A DNA stretch of 12,655 nt from Thermoplasmata archaeon (GTDB lineage Archaea > Thermoplasmatota > Thermoplasmata > Thermoplasmatales > Thermoplasmataceae), in assembly GCA_021797295.1 (NCBI GenBank), contig JAKAAA010000027.1, positions 1-12,655 of the forward strand. The letters are read 5' to 3'. The notes under the pieces were generated by a model. That model searched no databases, was not told where the DNA came from, and saw nothing but the letters and a program-made list of their open reading frames with translations. The translations under genes and the position numbers were made by a program. Position 1 is the first letter of the stretch. Each line of letters begins with the position of its first letter. Below, one piece after another: positions 6,249 through 12,655 of this stretch.

Positions 6249-7073
6249 TCAGATAAAATATGTGGATAATGTTCCCAGAGAATCTATTGTTACATCCACC
6301 ATGTCCCCGTTTCCAAGCCATTTTTGTTTTTCTTCTGGCATACCCATAATAACTCCAGAAGGAGTGCCGGTTGAAATACAGTCTCCAGGCCTCAGGGTAA
6401 TATATTTTGAAATGTAACTGATCAGTGTACTGACTGGAAATATCATATGTTTTGTTGATGAATTTTGCCTGATCTCACCATTTACCCGGGTCTGAATTTC
6501 GAGATTCTGAGGATTTTCTATCTCGCCTATGGATATATAAGGCCCGTGTGGATAAAACTTATCAAGACTTTTTCCCATATAAAATTGAGTGGTTCTGTAT
6601 TGAAGAGCTCTTGAGCTTACATCATTTCCTATAAAATATCCGAGAACATAGTTTAAAGCATTCTTTTCAGGGATATTCCTTGCCGTCTTTCCGATCATTA
6701 CACATAATTCTCCCTCATAATCAACTTTCATATCCTGCCCGGTTTCTACTTTTGCTCCATTTCCTGTAAATGTATTATTTGATTTCGTAAAAACTACCGG
6801 TGTTTCAGGAACCTTGCCACCCTGGTGTTCCGATACATGGCTTTTATAATTGAGCCCTATGCACATCAGTGTTGAATTCTCATGGATAATTGAGTCGTAT
6901 GAAAAATCATAATCCATGAAATCATTAATATCCTCAATTTTTTTGAAATCATTATCTGAAAGTAATGAAATTTGCCCTGTTTTTATTCCATAATCATCCA
7001 GAAGCGCCAGTTTTCCCTTATTGTACACTGCAAGATGCCTTTCACCTTTAATGTTCACGGCAGTTATTTTCAT
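6249..7073 (-). CDS. Fumarylacetoacetate hydrolase (FAH) family protein
   Basis: A 274-aa member of the FAH fold, with metal ligands E120 and E122 (VDYEGELCVMIGK) and D151 (FIGNDVSSR). It also has the family blocks CIGLNYKSH (71-79), KSLDKFYPHGPYI (168-180) and ISTGTPSGV (233-241). Family members cleave or decarboxylate acylpyruvates, hydrate or isomerise 2-oxo acids, or dehydrate 2-keto-3-deoxy sugar acids. In archaea both aromatic catabolism and non-phosphorylative pentose breakdown use this fold, so I leave the substrate open. The N-terminal 65 residues form the small cap domain typical of the longer subfamily. A TATA box (7091-7099) lies 22-26 nt before ATG 7073, in the 29-nt gap after ahcY, so it may be transcribed both alone and with ahcY. 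Confidence 0.88.
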   Translation of the reverse strand: MKITAVNIKGERHLAVYNKGKLALLDDYGIKTGQISLLSDNDFKKIEDINDFMDYDFSYDSIIHENSTLMCIGLNYKSHVSEHQGGKVPETPVVFTKSNNTFTGNGAKVETGQDMKVDYEGELCVMIGKTARNIPEKNALNYVLGYFIGNDVSSRALQYRTTQFYMGKSLDKFYPHGPYISIGEIENPQNLEIQTRVNGEIRQNSSTKHMIFPVSTLISYISKYITLRPGDCISTGTPSGVIMGMPEEKQKWLGNGDMVDVTIDSLGTLSTYFI

Positions 7074-7090
7074 CTTTATAAATATGAAAA

Positions 7091-7099
7091 TTATATAAA
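7091..7099 (-). promoter_or_regulatory. Possible internal TATA box for the FAH-family gene
   Basis: TTTATATAA on the minus strand, centred about 22 nt before ATG 7073 and squeezed between the ahcY stop and the FAH start. It suggests a separate, leaderless promoter within the five-gene series. Confidence 0.4.
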
Positions 7100-7102
7100 A
7101 AT

Positions 7103-8329
7103 CTATGTTCCTTCCTGGTAGCTTTCGAGGTATTTGATCTGATCCTCTGTATAGCTATCAATTTTAAAGTTCATGGATTCAAGCGCTATTTTTGCAACCT
7201 CATAATCTATCTCATCGGGGACAGGATAAACCTTATTGGATAAATCCTTTCTGTGCTTGACAATATACTCGGCAGTCAGTGCCTGCAATGCAAAACTGAG
7301 GTCCATAATTTCCACTGGATGTCCCTGTCCGGCAGCCAGGTTTAAAAGTCTTCCATCTGATATTAAATCCACGGTATTGCCGTTTTCAAGCCTGTATTCT
7401 GTTACCAGATTTCTTACCTGCACCTTTCCGGTATTTCTTTTTTCTAGAGAAGCGTAGTCTATTTCATTGTTGAAATGTCCGACATTTCCCAGTATTATTC
7501 CCTTTTTGGCCACAAGCATGTCATCATAGCTCACCACATTTTTCATTCCAGTAGCCGTAAATAGCAGATCTGCTTCTCTAATAGCATTATTCATGCGGTC
7601 AACGTTGAATCCATCCATGACTGCCTCTATGGCCTTGACCGGATCCACTTCCGTAACAGTTACACGTGCACCCATGCCCTTCAACCTCATGGCTACCCCC
7701 TTTCCAACGTAGCCGTAACCTGCAACAAGGGCATTTTTCCCAGCTATGAGTATATTTGTTGCATTCATGAACCCGTCCAGTGCACTCTGGCCGGAACCGT
7801 ATCTGTTATCGAAGAAGTGCTTCATCTGTGCATCATTCACATCGAACATTGGAAATTTCAGGGCGCCGGCCTTTTCCATGGCCTTGAGTCTTACAACACC
7901 TGTTGTTGTTTCCTCATTACCGCCTATTACCTTCTTTACAAGTTCCGGATCTGACGCAACAAGGTTTGTAAGGTCTCCGCCATCATCTATTATAATATCC
8001 GGCGCAACTTCAACTGTTTTTTTGATATTGTCATAATATTCTTTTTCTGTTTCTCCCTTTCTTGCATATACCATATAATTATAATCCTTCTTCAGGGAAT
8101 CAACAACACTGTCATCGGAACTGAGAGGATTGCATGATGCAAGCCTTACCTCTGCACCCCCTTCAGAAAGTAGAAGCGCAAATATTCCTGTCTTTGCCTC
8201 CACATGCAATGCCATGGCTATCTTTATGCCATTAAATGGTTTTTCCTTCAGAAAACGTTCCCTTATATTCGCTGAAACAGGCATGTGATCCCTTGCCCAT
8301 TTTAACCTTAAAAACCCGTTGCTTTCCAT
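7103..8329 (-). CDS. ahcY: Adenosylhomocysteinase (S-adenosylhomocysteine hydrolase)
   Basis: Splits S-adenosylhomocysteine to adenosine and homocysteine with tightly bound NAD, relieving inhibition of methyltransferases. The 408-aa protein shows LHVEAKTGIFALLLSEGGAE (41-60), SCNPLSSDD (65-73), DDGGDLT (115-121), the EETTTGVVRL block (139-148), and a Rossmann motif GYGYVGKG (204-211) followed by VTEVDP. GNVGHFNNEID and LAAGQGHP come later. It ends ...YLESYQEGT, without the Lys/Tyr tail found in many bacterial and eukaryotic enzymes, as is common in archaea. Start: GTG 8338 overlaps the arfC stop as GTGA, but the ATG at 8329 has GTGATC just upstream as a Shine-Dalgarno element, so ATG is preferred. 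It is translationally linked to arfC. Confidence 0.94.
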   Translation of the reverse strand: MESNGFLRLKWARDHMPVSANIRERFLKEKPFNGIKIAMALHVEAKTGIFALLLSEGGAEVRLASCNPLSSDDSVVDSLKKDYNYMVYARKGETEKEYYDNIKKTVEVAPDIIIDDGGDLTNLVASDPELVKKVIGGNEETTTGVVRLKAMEKAGALKFPMFDVNDAQMKHFFDNRYGSGQSALDGFMNATNILIAGKNALVAGYGYVGKGVAMRLKGMGARVTVTEVDPVKAIEAVMDGFNVDRMNNAIREADLLFTATGMKNVVSYDDMLVAKKGIILGNVGHFNNEIDYASLEKRNTGKVQVRNLVTEYRLENGNTVDLISDGRLLNLAAGQGHPVEIMDLSFALQALTAEYIVKHRKDLSNKVYPVPDEIDYEVAKIALESMNFKIDSYTEDQIKYLESYQEGT

Positions 8330-8332
8330 TGT

Positions 8333-8338
8333 GATCAC
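8333..8338 (-). promoter_or_regulatory. Shine-Dalgarno-like element for ahcY
   Basis: GTGATC on the minus strand, complementary to the GAUCAC part of the conserved 3' end of archaeal 16S rRNA. It lies 3 nt before ATG 8329 and overlaps the arfC stop codon. Confidence 0.5.
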
Positions 8339-8904
8339 TGGTGTATACTTTTGATGCTTAAAAGAATTCCTCTGCCGGATTGTTCCATACTGTATTCTAT
8401 TCCTCTATCAGCAGGTTGGAAAAGCGATTTGCCCGATAGGATGATCCCGGGATTCATATATACAAAGAACCTATCAAATAGATTAGCCTCCAGAAATTCA
8501 TTTATAACCTGGACACCTCCCTCAACGAGTATAGATTTTATACCCAGAGAGTATAGTTTTTCCATTATATCCTTTATTTCAGTGCTACTTACAAGAACGG
8601 TCAGGGCATTTTCTATGTGTTTGTTTTTTGTAGTTACTATGTAAGTTCTTGCACTACCGTCAAATATTTTATACTTTCCGGATAGCCGGAATTCCCCATC
8701 CAGAACTACCCTGCTTTTGGAATAATGGAGCACTGGATTGTCCACAATCACCGTATTGGCACCGATAAGTACAGCATCAACTGATTTTCTGAGGGAAATT
8801 ACCCGCTCCATATCAGCTGCATCTGATATACCGTAACGGCCATTCCCTGAGGATATTTTACCATTCAGGGACATGGCAACATTTATTGTTATCTTGGGAA
8901 ACAT
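8335..8904 (-). CDS. arfC: 2,5-diamino-6-(ribosylamino)pyrimidinone 5'-phosphate reductase (RibD C-terminal family)
   Basis: Reduces the ribosyl side chain of the pyrimidine intermediate to ribityl with NAD(P)H in archaeal riboflavin and deazaflavin synthesis. The protein is 189 aa, somewhat short for the family (about 220). It shows ITINVAMSLNGKISSG (5-20), SVDAVLIGANTVIVDNPVL (41-59), an RVVLDG strand (65-70), and ILVEGGVQVINEFL (125-138), the dinucleotide-binding loop. It lacks the N-terminal deaminase domain of bacterial RibD, so deamination needs another protein. I chose ATG 8904 (MFPKITINVA) because a TATA box lies just upstream; the in-frame extension to 9075 is Phe-rich, unlike homologs, and would overlap the divergent gene. 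It is first of the leftward series; its stop overlaps the GTG/ATG region of ahcY. Confidence 0.9.
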   Translation of the reverse strand: MFPKITINVAMSLNGKISSGNGRYGISDAADMERVISLRKSVDAVLIGANTVIVDNPVLHYSKSRVVLDGEFRLSGKYKIFDGSARTYIVTTKNKHIENALTVLVSSTEIKDIMEKLYSLGIKSILVEGGVQVINEFLEANLFDRFFVYMNPGIILSGKSLFQPADRGIEYSMEQSGRGILLSIKSIHQ

Positions 8905-8920
8905 AAAGGTTAATATTGTT

Positions 8921-8930
8921 TTAATATAAC
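8921..8930 (-). promoter_or_regulatory. TATA box for arfC
   Basis: GTTATATTAA on the minus strand, centred about 22 nt before ATG 8904. It lies on the left side of the shared motif at 8933-8951 in the divergent control region. Confidence 0.55.
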
Positions 8931-8932
8931 AA

Positions 8933-8951
8933 TTTTGAGATACTACTAAAA
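8933..8951. promoter_or_regulatory. Candidate riboflavin-locus operator, copy 1
   Basis: TTTTGAGATACTACTAAAA lies between the arfC TATA box (8921-8930) and the amidohydrolase TATA box (8959-8968), touching neither. Fourteen of its 19 bases match the copy before ribB (10021-10039), mainly TTTT-n-AG and TACTAAAA. It is partly symmetrical (TTT-n-AG ... CT-n-AAA). An archaeal flavin-responsive repressor such as RbkR is a plausible ligand; that is inference. Confidence 0.5.
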
Positions 8952-8958
8952 AATAAGT

Positions 8959-8968
8959 ATTTATAAAT
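8959..8968 (+). promoter_or_regulatory. TATA box for the amidohydrolase
   Basis: ATTTATAAAT centred at about 8963, so transcription should start near 8989. That is 34 nt before ATG 9023, making this the one promoter in the window that leaves a real leader. Confidence 0.6.
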
Positions 8969-8992
8969 GTTAATAATACTGAAAAATCAACT

Positions 8993-9026
8993 ATGCTATA
9001 ATGCTGTGATGGAGATGTGGTCATGA
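8993..9026 (+). promoter_or_regulatory. Chain of three overlapping micro-ORFs before the amidohydrolase start
   Basis: Three minimal reading frames follow each other by stop-start overlap: ATG-CTA-TAA (8993-9001), ATG-CTG-TGA (9001-9009), and ATG-GAG-ATG-TGG-TCA-TGA (9009-9026). The last overlaps the main ATG at 9023 as ATGA. The first ATG is about 4 nt from the predicted transcription start. This layout could deliver ribosomes by termination-reinitiation, or be chance. Confidence 0.4.
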
Positions 9027-10030
9027 AAGTCAGTGGAAATATATACTTCAATGGAAAATTAAGGCACGGAACCATGGATTTTTCCGGTACACCCCACTTT
9101 GAAAATGGTATTGCAGATGATGGGCTTTATGGTACTCTGATACCCATGCCCGTTAATGCCCATACCCATGTGGGTGATTCTTTTATAAATGATGAGCCTT
9201 CCGGCACACTGCCAGACATAGTTGGACCGGGAGGACTTAAACACAGAATGCTTGAACACGCCAGAGCCAGTTCTATCATTGATGGAATTACGCATGCCAG
9301 CAAATTTATGTGGGAAAGTGGAACGTTATCATATCTGGATTTCAGAGAAGGTGGTTTAAAGGGTGTTGAACTTATGCGCAGAGCAAAGACCGGTTGTATG
9401 CATCCGGTTGTTCTGGGAAGACCTCACGGCAATGATTCTATTGAAGCCATTCTGGATTCCTCCCATGGGATTGCACTGAGCTCCATTTCTGATATAGATT
9501 ATGAAACGGCTATGAAGGCATCTATAGAAACCAGAAAAAATGAAAGGATATTTGCCCTGCATTTCAGTGAGAATAAAAGGGAGGATATTAACCTGGTTCT
9601 TGACCTGAAGCCATCATTTCTGGTTCACGGCATAGAGGCAGATAGAAGTGACCTTGATTTGGTAAGTAAAAAGAGGATTCCTGTTGCAATAACACCACGA
9701 TCAAACATATTTTATGGAAAAAGACCGGACTACGGAAAATTTATAAGATCAGGAATTGACCTCATGATAGGCACCGATAATGTATTCATAACCGAACCGG
9801 ATATATTCAACGAGATGGATTTCCTTTACAGGTATCAACGTTTCAGCACTTACATTAGCCCAGCGGATATACTTAAATTTGCAATTGATAATCCAAGGGA
9901 ATTACTGCGGAAAAACGGAATAAATTTAAATGAAGCCTACATATTTTTCAAAAATCAGCTTCTCAATGAGTATCAGATAGTGACAAAAAAACATTATTTT
10001 AAATCATCTATTTTACATAATTTTAAGTAG
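9023..10030 (+). CDS. Amidohydrolase-superfamily protein, deaminase-like; candidate riboflavin-pathway enzyme
   Basis: A 335-aa metal-dependent hydrolase, shorter than the usual 400-440 aa of its closest-looking group (guanine deaminase/chlorohydrolase, COG0402 type). The full ligand set is visible: H47-T-H49 (VNAHTHVGD), H180 (FALHFSE), H202 (FLVHGIE), D252 (MIGTDN). E183, three residues after H180, matches the H-x-x-E proton shuttle of ring-deaminating members, and TPRSNIFYG (224-232) matches their substrate loop. The usual C-terminal beta-sandwich end is replaced by a short Lys/Phe/Asn-rich tail. It is divergent from arfC and just upstream of ribB, under the same putative operator, so a role in riboflavin synthesis (deamination, or deformylation) is a good hypothesis but unproven. 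Start ATG 9023 has GGAG at 9011-9014; GTG 9017 is the alternative. Confidence 0.8.
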   Translation: MKVSGNIYFNGKLRHGTMDFSGTPHFENGIADDGLYGTLIPMPVNAHTHVGDSFINDEPSGTLPDIVGPGGLKHRMLEHARASSIIDGITHASKFMWESGTLSYLDFREGGLKGVELMRRAKTGCMHPVVLGRPHGNDSIEAILDSSHGIALSSISDIDYETAMKASIETRKNERIFALHFSENKREDINLVLDLKPSFLVHGIEADRSDLDLVSKKRIPVAITPRSNIFYGKRPDYGKFIRSGIDLMIGTDNVFITEPDIFNEMDFLYRYQRFSTYISPADILKFAIDNPRELLRKNGINLNEAYIFFKNQLLNEYQIVTKKHYFKSSILHNFK

Positions 10031-10039
10031 ATACTAAAA
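10021..10039. promoter_or_regulatory. Candidate riboflavin-locus operator, copy 2
   Basis: TTTTAAGTAGATACTAAAA contains an imperfect palindrome TTT-n-AGTA-nn-TACT-n-AAA (10022-10039). It covers the stop codon of the amidohydrolase and ends 1 nt before the ribB TATA region. It matches copy 1 at 14 of 19 positions. Confidence 0.5.
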
Positions 10040-10040
10040 T

Positions 10041-10050
10041 ATTATATATA
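10041..10050 (+). promoter_or_regulatory. TATA box for ribB-ribC-ribH
   Basis: ATTATATATA, centred about 10046. Transcription would begin near 10070, almost on the GTG at 10069. ribB therefore has its own promoter although only 38 nt separate it from the amidohydrolase stop. Confidence 0.6.
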
Positions 10051-10068
10051 TTGTGGCAATTATCCTGT

Positions 10069-11233
<1,165 letters not shown>

Positions 11234-11234
<1 letters not shown>

Positions 11235-11239
11235 GTGAT
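11234..11239 (+). promoter_or_regulatory. Shine-Dalgarno element for ribH
   Basis: GGTGAT starts on the last base of the ribC stop codon and ends 3 nt before ATG 11243. It is complementary to the AUCACC part of the archaeal 16S rRNA 3' end. Confidence 0.65.
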
Positions 11240-11242
11240 ATT

Positions 11243-11659
11243 ATGGAAAAAATAAAAGTTGGAATAGTGGTAGCGGAGTTTAACTACGATATAACAGAGA
11301 TGATGATGGAAAGAGCAGTAGAACATGCAAAATTCCTGGGCGTTGAGGTTAGCAAGGTTTTCAGGGTACCGGGCACATTTGATATGCCACTGGCCATAAA
11401 AAAGTTGCTCAAAATGGACAATGTAGATGGTGTTGTTACCCTAGGAGCTGTGATCAGGGGCGAAACGGATCATCACAGGGTTATTATGGACAACGCCGCC
11501 AGAAAGATAACGGACTTGTCTCTTGAGTATGAAAAACCTGTAGCCCTTGGGATTTCAGGATCAGGTGAGTCCAGACTGCAGGCAGAGGCGAGAATCGATA
11601 TGGCAAAAGATGCCATGGAGAGTTGCGTTAAAATGATAAGAGAAATCAATTCCCTATAG
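11243..11659 (+). CDS. ribH: 6,7-dimethyl-8-ribityllumazine synthase
   Basis: Condenses 5-amino-6-ribitylaminouracil with the RibB product to give dimethyl-ribityllumazine, the substrate of RibC. The protein has 138 aa, the standard length for archaeal RibH. Visible: VGIVVAEFNYDITEMM (6-21) with the aromatic residue that stacks on the pyrimidine, VFRVPGTFDMPLAIKKL (39-55), VTLGAVIRGETDHHRVI (66-82) with the phosphate loop and the catalytic His region, and ALGISGSGESRLQAEAR near the end. RibH normally assembles into pentamers or 60-mer shells; the sequence does not say which here. It is the last gene of the ribB operon, 8 nt after ribC, and is followed by T-rich DNA suited to termination. Confidence 0.95.
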   Translation: MEKIKVGIVVAEFNYDITEMMMERAVEHAKFLGVEVSKVFRVPGTFDMPLAIKKLLKMDNVDGVVTLGAVIRGETDHHRVIMDNAARKITDLSLEYEKPVALGISGSGESRLQAEARIDMAKDAMESCVKMIREINSL

Positions 11660-11692
11660 ATTTTTATTAATATATCTTTGATTTTTAATTAA
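11660..11692 (+). terminator. T-rich termination region after ribH
   Basis: Directly after the ribH stop codon, TTTTT (11662-11666), CTTTG and TTTTT (11682-11686) runs occur within 30 nt. This is the kind of U-rich end at which archaeal polymerase stops. It separates the rib operon from the tRNA gene. Confidence 0.4.
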
Positions 11693-11729
11693 AAAAAATT
11701 AAATGCTTTTGTTTGATTACCTATGAAAT

Positions 11730-11804
11730 GGGCACGTGGCCTAGCATGGATAGGGCAACAGCCTCCTAAGCTGTAAATCAGGGGTCCAAATCCCCTCGTG
11801 CCCG
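11730..11804 (+). tRNA. tRNA-Arg, anticodon CCT
   Basis: A complete 75-nt cloverleaf. Acceptor GGGCACG pairs with CGTGCCC, and the discriminator is G. The D stem is GCCT/GGGC with loop A14, G15, G18-G19 and A21. The anticodon stem ACAGC/GCTGT holds loop CTCCTAA with anticodon CCT (11764-11766), reading Arg AGG, a codon used freely by the genes here. The variable region is AAATC. The T stem is AGGGG/CCCCT with loop TCCAAAT. There is no intron and CCA is not encoded. Oddity: position 55 (11786) is C where T (pseudouridine) is nearly universal. The 3' end lies 1 nt from the pcn stop codon on the other strand. Confidence 0.95.
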
Positions 11805-11805
11805 C

Positions 11806-12546
11806 TCATGATTCCATTCTGGGTGCCAGAAGAAATCTTCCCTTTATTCTTTCCGGAGAATCTGCACCAAGATTAAATTCAATGGTAAGCGGATAATCGC
11901 TTTTGAATGATAGTTTTATGTCTTCATTGGGAGATATTGATCTCATGAATTTCAGGAGGTATTCCAGTGGATATGAGGATTTTATGGTTTCATGGCACTG
12001 TATTTCCTTTAACATATCTTTTTGAAGTATCATTTCACTCTCATCAGAATCGGACATTGATCTGGCCGAAAAGTTTTCGGCTGTCATTGTAAGCCTGATT
12101 GCATCAGAAACATCCTCTGCAGCCCTCAGACCCTTCTCAAATTCGCCCTTGCTCATCACAACATAATCCTCTGCAACTATCTGGGGAACCCTGGGGGTTG
12201 TAATTTGATTATTGTCAAGCAAGGATATGCTCTTTATTATATTCCCAATTTCAAATTTCAATTTCTCTCTGTCCTTTACAATTACCATAGAATCGTTGCT
12301 GGACGCTAGTTTCAAAATACTCTTTACCTTTTCAAGATCAAGTGATATTTCTTCCTCCGCCTCCACATCGTATTCGGTAAAAACATTCTTAGGAATTTCA
12401 AGGGAAACCATGGCCACATGCGCAGGATCCACAGCATTGACAGATATGCCGCTCTGTGCTATCTTGAACTTTGATTCGGTAACCACCGTATTCAGCATCT
12501 CTACTACGTCTTTCAGGTTTTTCACAGAAATATTCATTCTTGTCAT
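11806..12546 (-). CDS. pcn: PCNA, DNA polymerase sliding clamp
   Basis: Ring-forming processivity clamp that encircles DNA and holds replicative polymerase, Fen1, ligase and other partners. At 246 aa it is typical for archaea. Visible: VDPAHVAMVSLEIP (39-52), the ISLDLEKVKSILKLASSND stretch (67-85), the interdomain region around RVPQIVAEDYVVM, LEYLLKFMRSISPNEDIKLS near the end of the second domain, and the terminal FLLAPRMES strand that forms part of the partner (PIP-box) docking site. As the only clamp gene in view it is probably the homotrimer type; I cannot exclude others elsewhere. ATG 12546 (MTRMNISV) lies 26-27 nt from a TATA box, so it is favoured over ATG 12537. A perfect inverted repeat covers the start. 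The 3' end runs against the tRNA-Arg gene. Confidence 0.95.
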   Translation of the reverse strand: MTRMNISVKNLKDVVEMLNTVVTESKFKIAQSGISVNAVDPAHVAMVSLEIPKNVFTEYDVEAEEEISLDLEKVKSILKLASSNDSMVIVKDREKLKFEIGNIIKSISLLDNNQITTPRVPQIVAEDYVVMSKGEFEKGLRAAEDVSDAIRLTMTAENFSARSMSDSDESEMILQKDMLKEIQCHETIKSSYPLEYLLKFMRSISPNEDIKLSFKSDYPLTIEFNLGADSPERIKGRFLLAPRMES

Positions 12547-12558
12547 ATGATTATGACA
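12541..12558. promoter_or_regulatory. Perfect inverted repeat at the pcn start site
   Basis: TGTCATA-TGAT-TATGACA, 7-bp perfect arms around 4 nt. It includes the pcn start codon (12544-12546) and the expected transcription start, and lies downstream of the TATA box. This is a position at which a bound repressor would block initiation. Confidence 0.5.
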
Positions 12559-12568
12559 TAGATAGGTA

Positions 12569-12578
12569 TATTATAAAG
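12569..12578 (-). promoter_or_regulatory. TATA box for pcn
   Basis: CTTTATAATA on the minus strand, centred 26-27 nt before ATG 12546, implying a leaderless pcn transcript. Confidence 0.6.
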
Positions 12579-12607
12579 ATTCTTTTTAAAAAAATAAATA
12601 CAAAAAA

Positions 12608-12655
12608 TTAATTTAAGAGTCCCCTTGCCTTCATGGCATCTACGACTCTCTGTAT
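12608..12655 (-). CDS. C-terminal end of an unidentified protein (partial)
   Basis: An open frame enters from the right edge and ends at TAA 12608-12610. The last 15 residues read IQRVVDAMKARGLLN, a plausible amphipathic helical C-terminus with A/T-rich DNA beginning right after the stop, as in the other intergenic regions. It would be transcribed towards pcn, 61 nt upstream of it. Fifteen residues are too few to name a family. Confidence 0.45.
   Translation of the reverse strand: MQRVVDAMKARGLLN

Noticed and set aside
8905..9022. Possible FMN riboswitch in the riboflavin control region
   Set aside because: The intergenic DNA is too short and A/T-rich, with none of the multi-stem conserved elements of the RFN aptamer. 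Transcripts here are leaderless or nearly so.
8905..9075. 57-residue N-terminal extension of arfC
   Set aside because: It would run past the arfC TATA box and overlap the divergent amidohydrolase, is Phe/Thr/Ser-rich, and homologs begin near MFPKITINVAMSLNGK.

Overview
The window looks like chromosomal DNA of a low-GC, acid-loving archaeon of the Thermoplasmatales (Ferroplasma/Acidiplasma/Cuniculiplasma-like). The reasons are an archaeal-type PCNA clamp, archaeal apgM, the archaeal riboflavin set (arfC, archaeal-type ribB, the lumazine-synthase-like ribC, ribH), TATA boxes of the TTTATAAAT type about 22-31 nt before start codons (leaderless transcripts), a tRNA without encoded CCA, and an IS200/IS605-type tnpB. 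The order is inferred; I did no database search.

Layout. 1-964 (minus): a tnpB transposon nuclease gene cut by the window edge and broken, or programmed, by a -1 frameshift. 1139-3476: small mostly single genes: a NUDIX hydrolase, a ferritin-like protein with a partly missing di-iron site, a very AT-rich unknown gene, a ribbon-helix-helix regulator and a DUF1805 protein. 3544-4476 (plus): tRNase Z, meeting apgM (minus) stop to stop. 8904-4477 (minus): a tight series arfC - ahcY - FAH-family hydrolase - 2H phosphodiesterase (LigT family) - apgM. 9023-11659 (plus): an amidohydrolase, then ribB-ribC-ribH. 11730-11804: tRNA-Arg(CCT), running head-on into pcn (minus). A C-terminal fragment of another minus-strand gene lies at the right edge. 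No gap exceeds 300 bases; the largest are 965-1138 and 1974-2116.

How it works together. The riboflavin genes form a divergent locus: arfC leftward, the amidohydrolase and ribB-ribC-ribH rightward. A 19-bp motif, TTTT-n-AG-(n5)-TACTAAAA, sits between the two divergent TATA boxes and again just before the ribB TATA box, suggesting one regulator for the whole locus. The amidohydrolase has all five metal ligands plus the H-x-x-E element of aminohydrolases. It is a candidate for a step of archaeal riboflavin synthesis not otherwise covered here, most attractively deamination of the pyrimidine intermediate.

First genes of transcripts appear leaderless, whereas the internal genes ahcY, ribC and ribH have Shine-Dalgarno-like GTGATC, GGAGTGA and GGTGAT elements. 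The amidohydrolase is an exception: its short leader holds a chain of three overlapping micro-ORFs leading into the start codon. Inverted repeats also sit on the promoters of pcn, rnz, the RHH regulator and the unknown gene.
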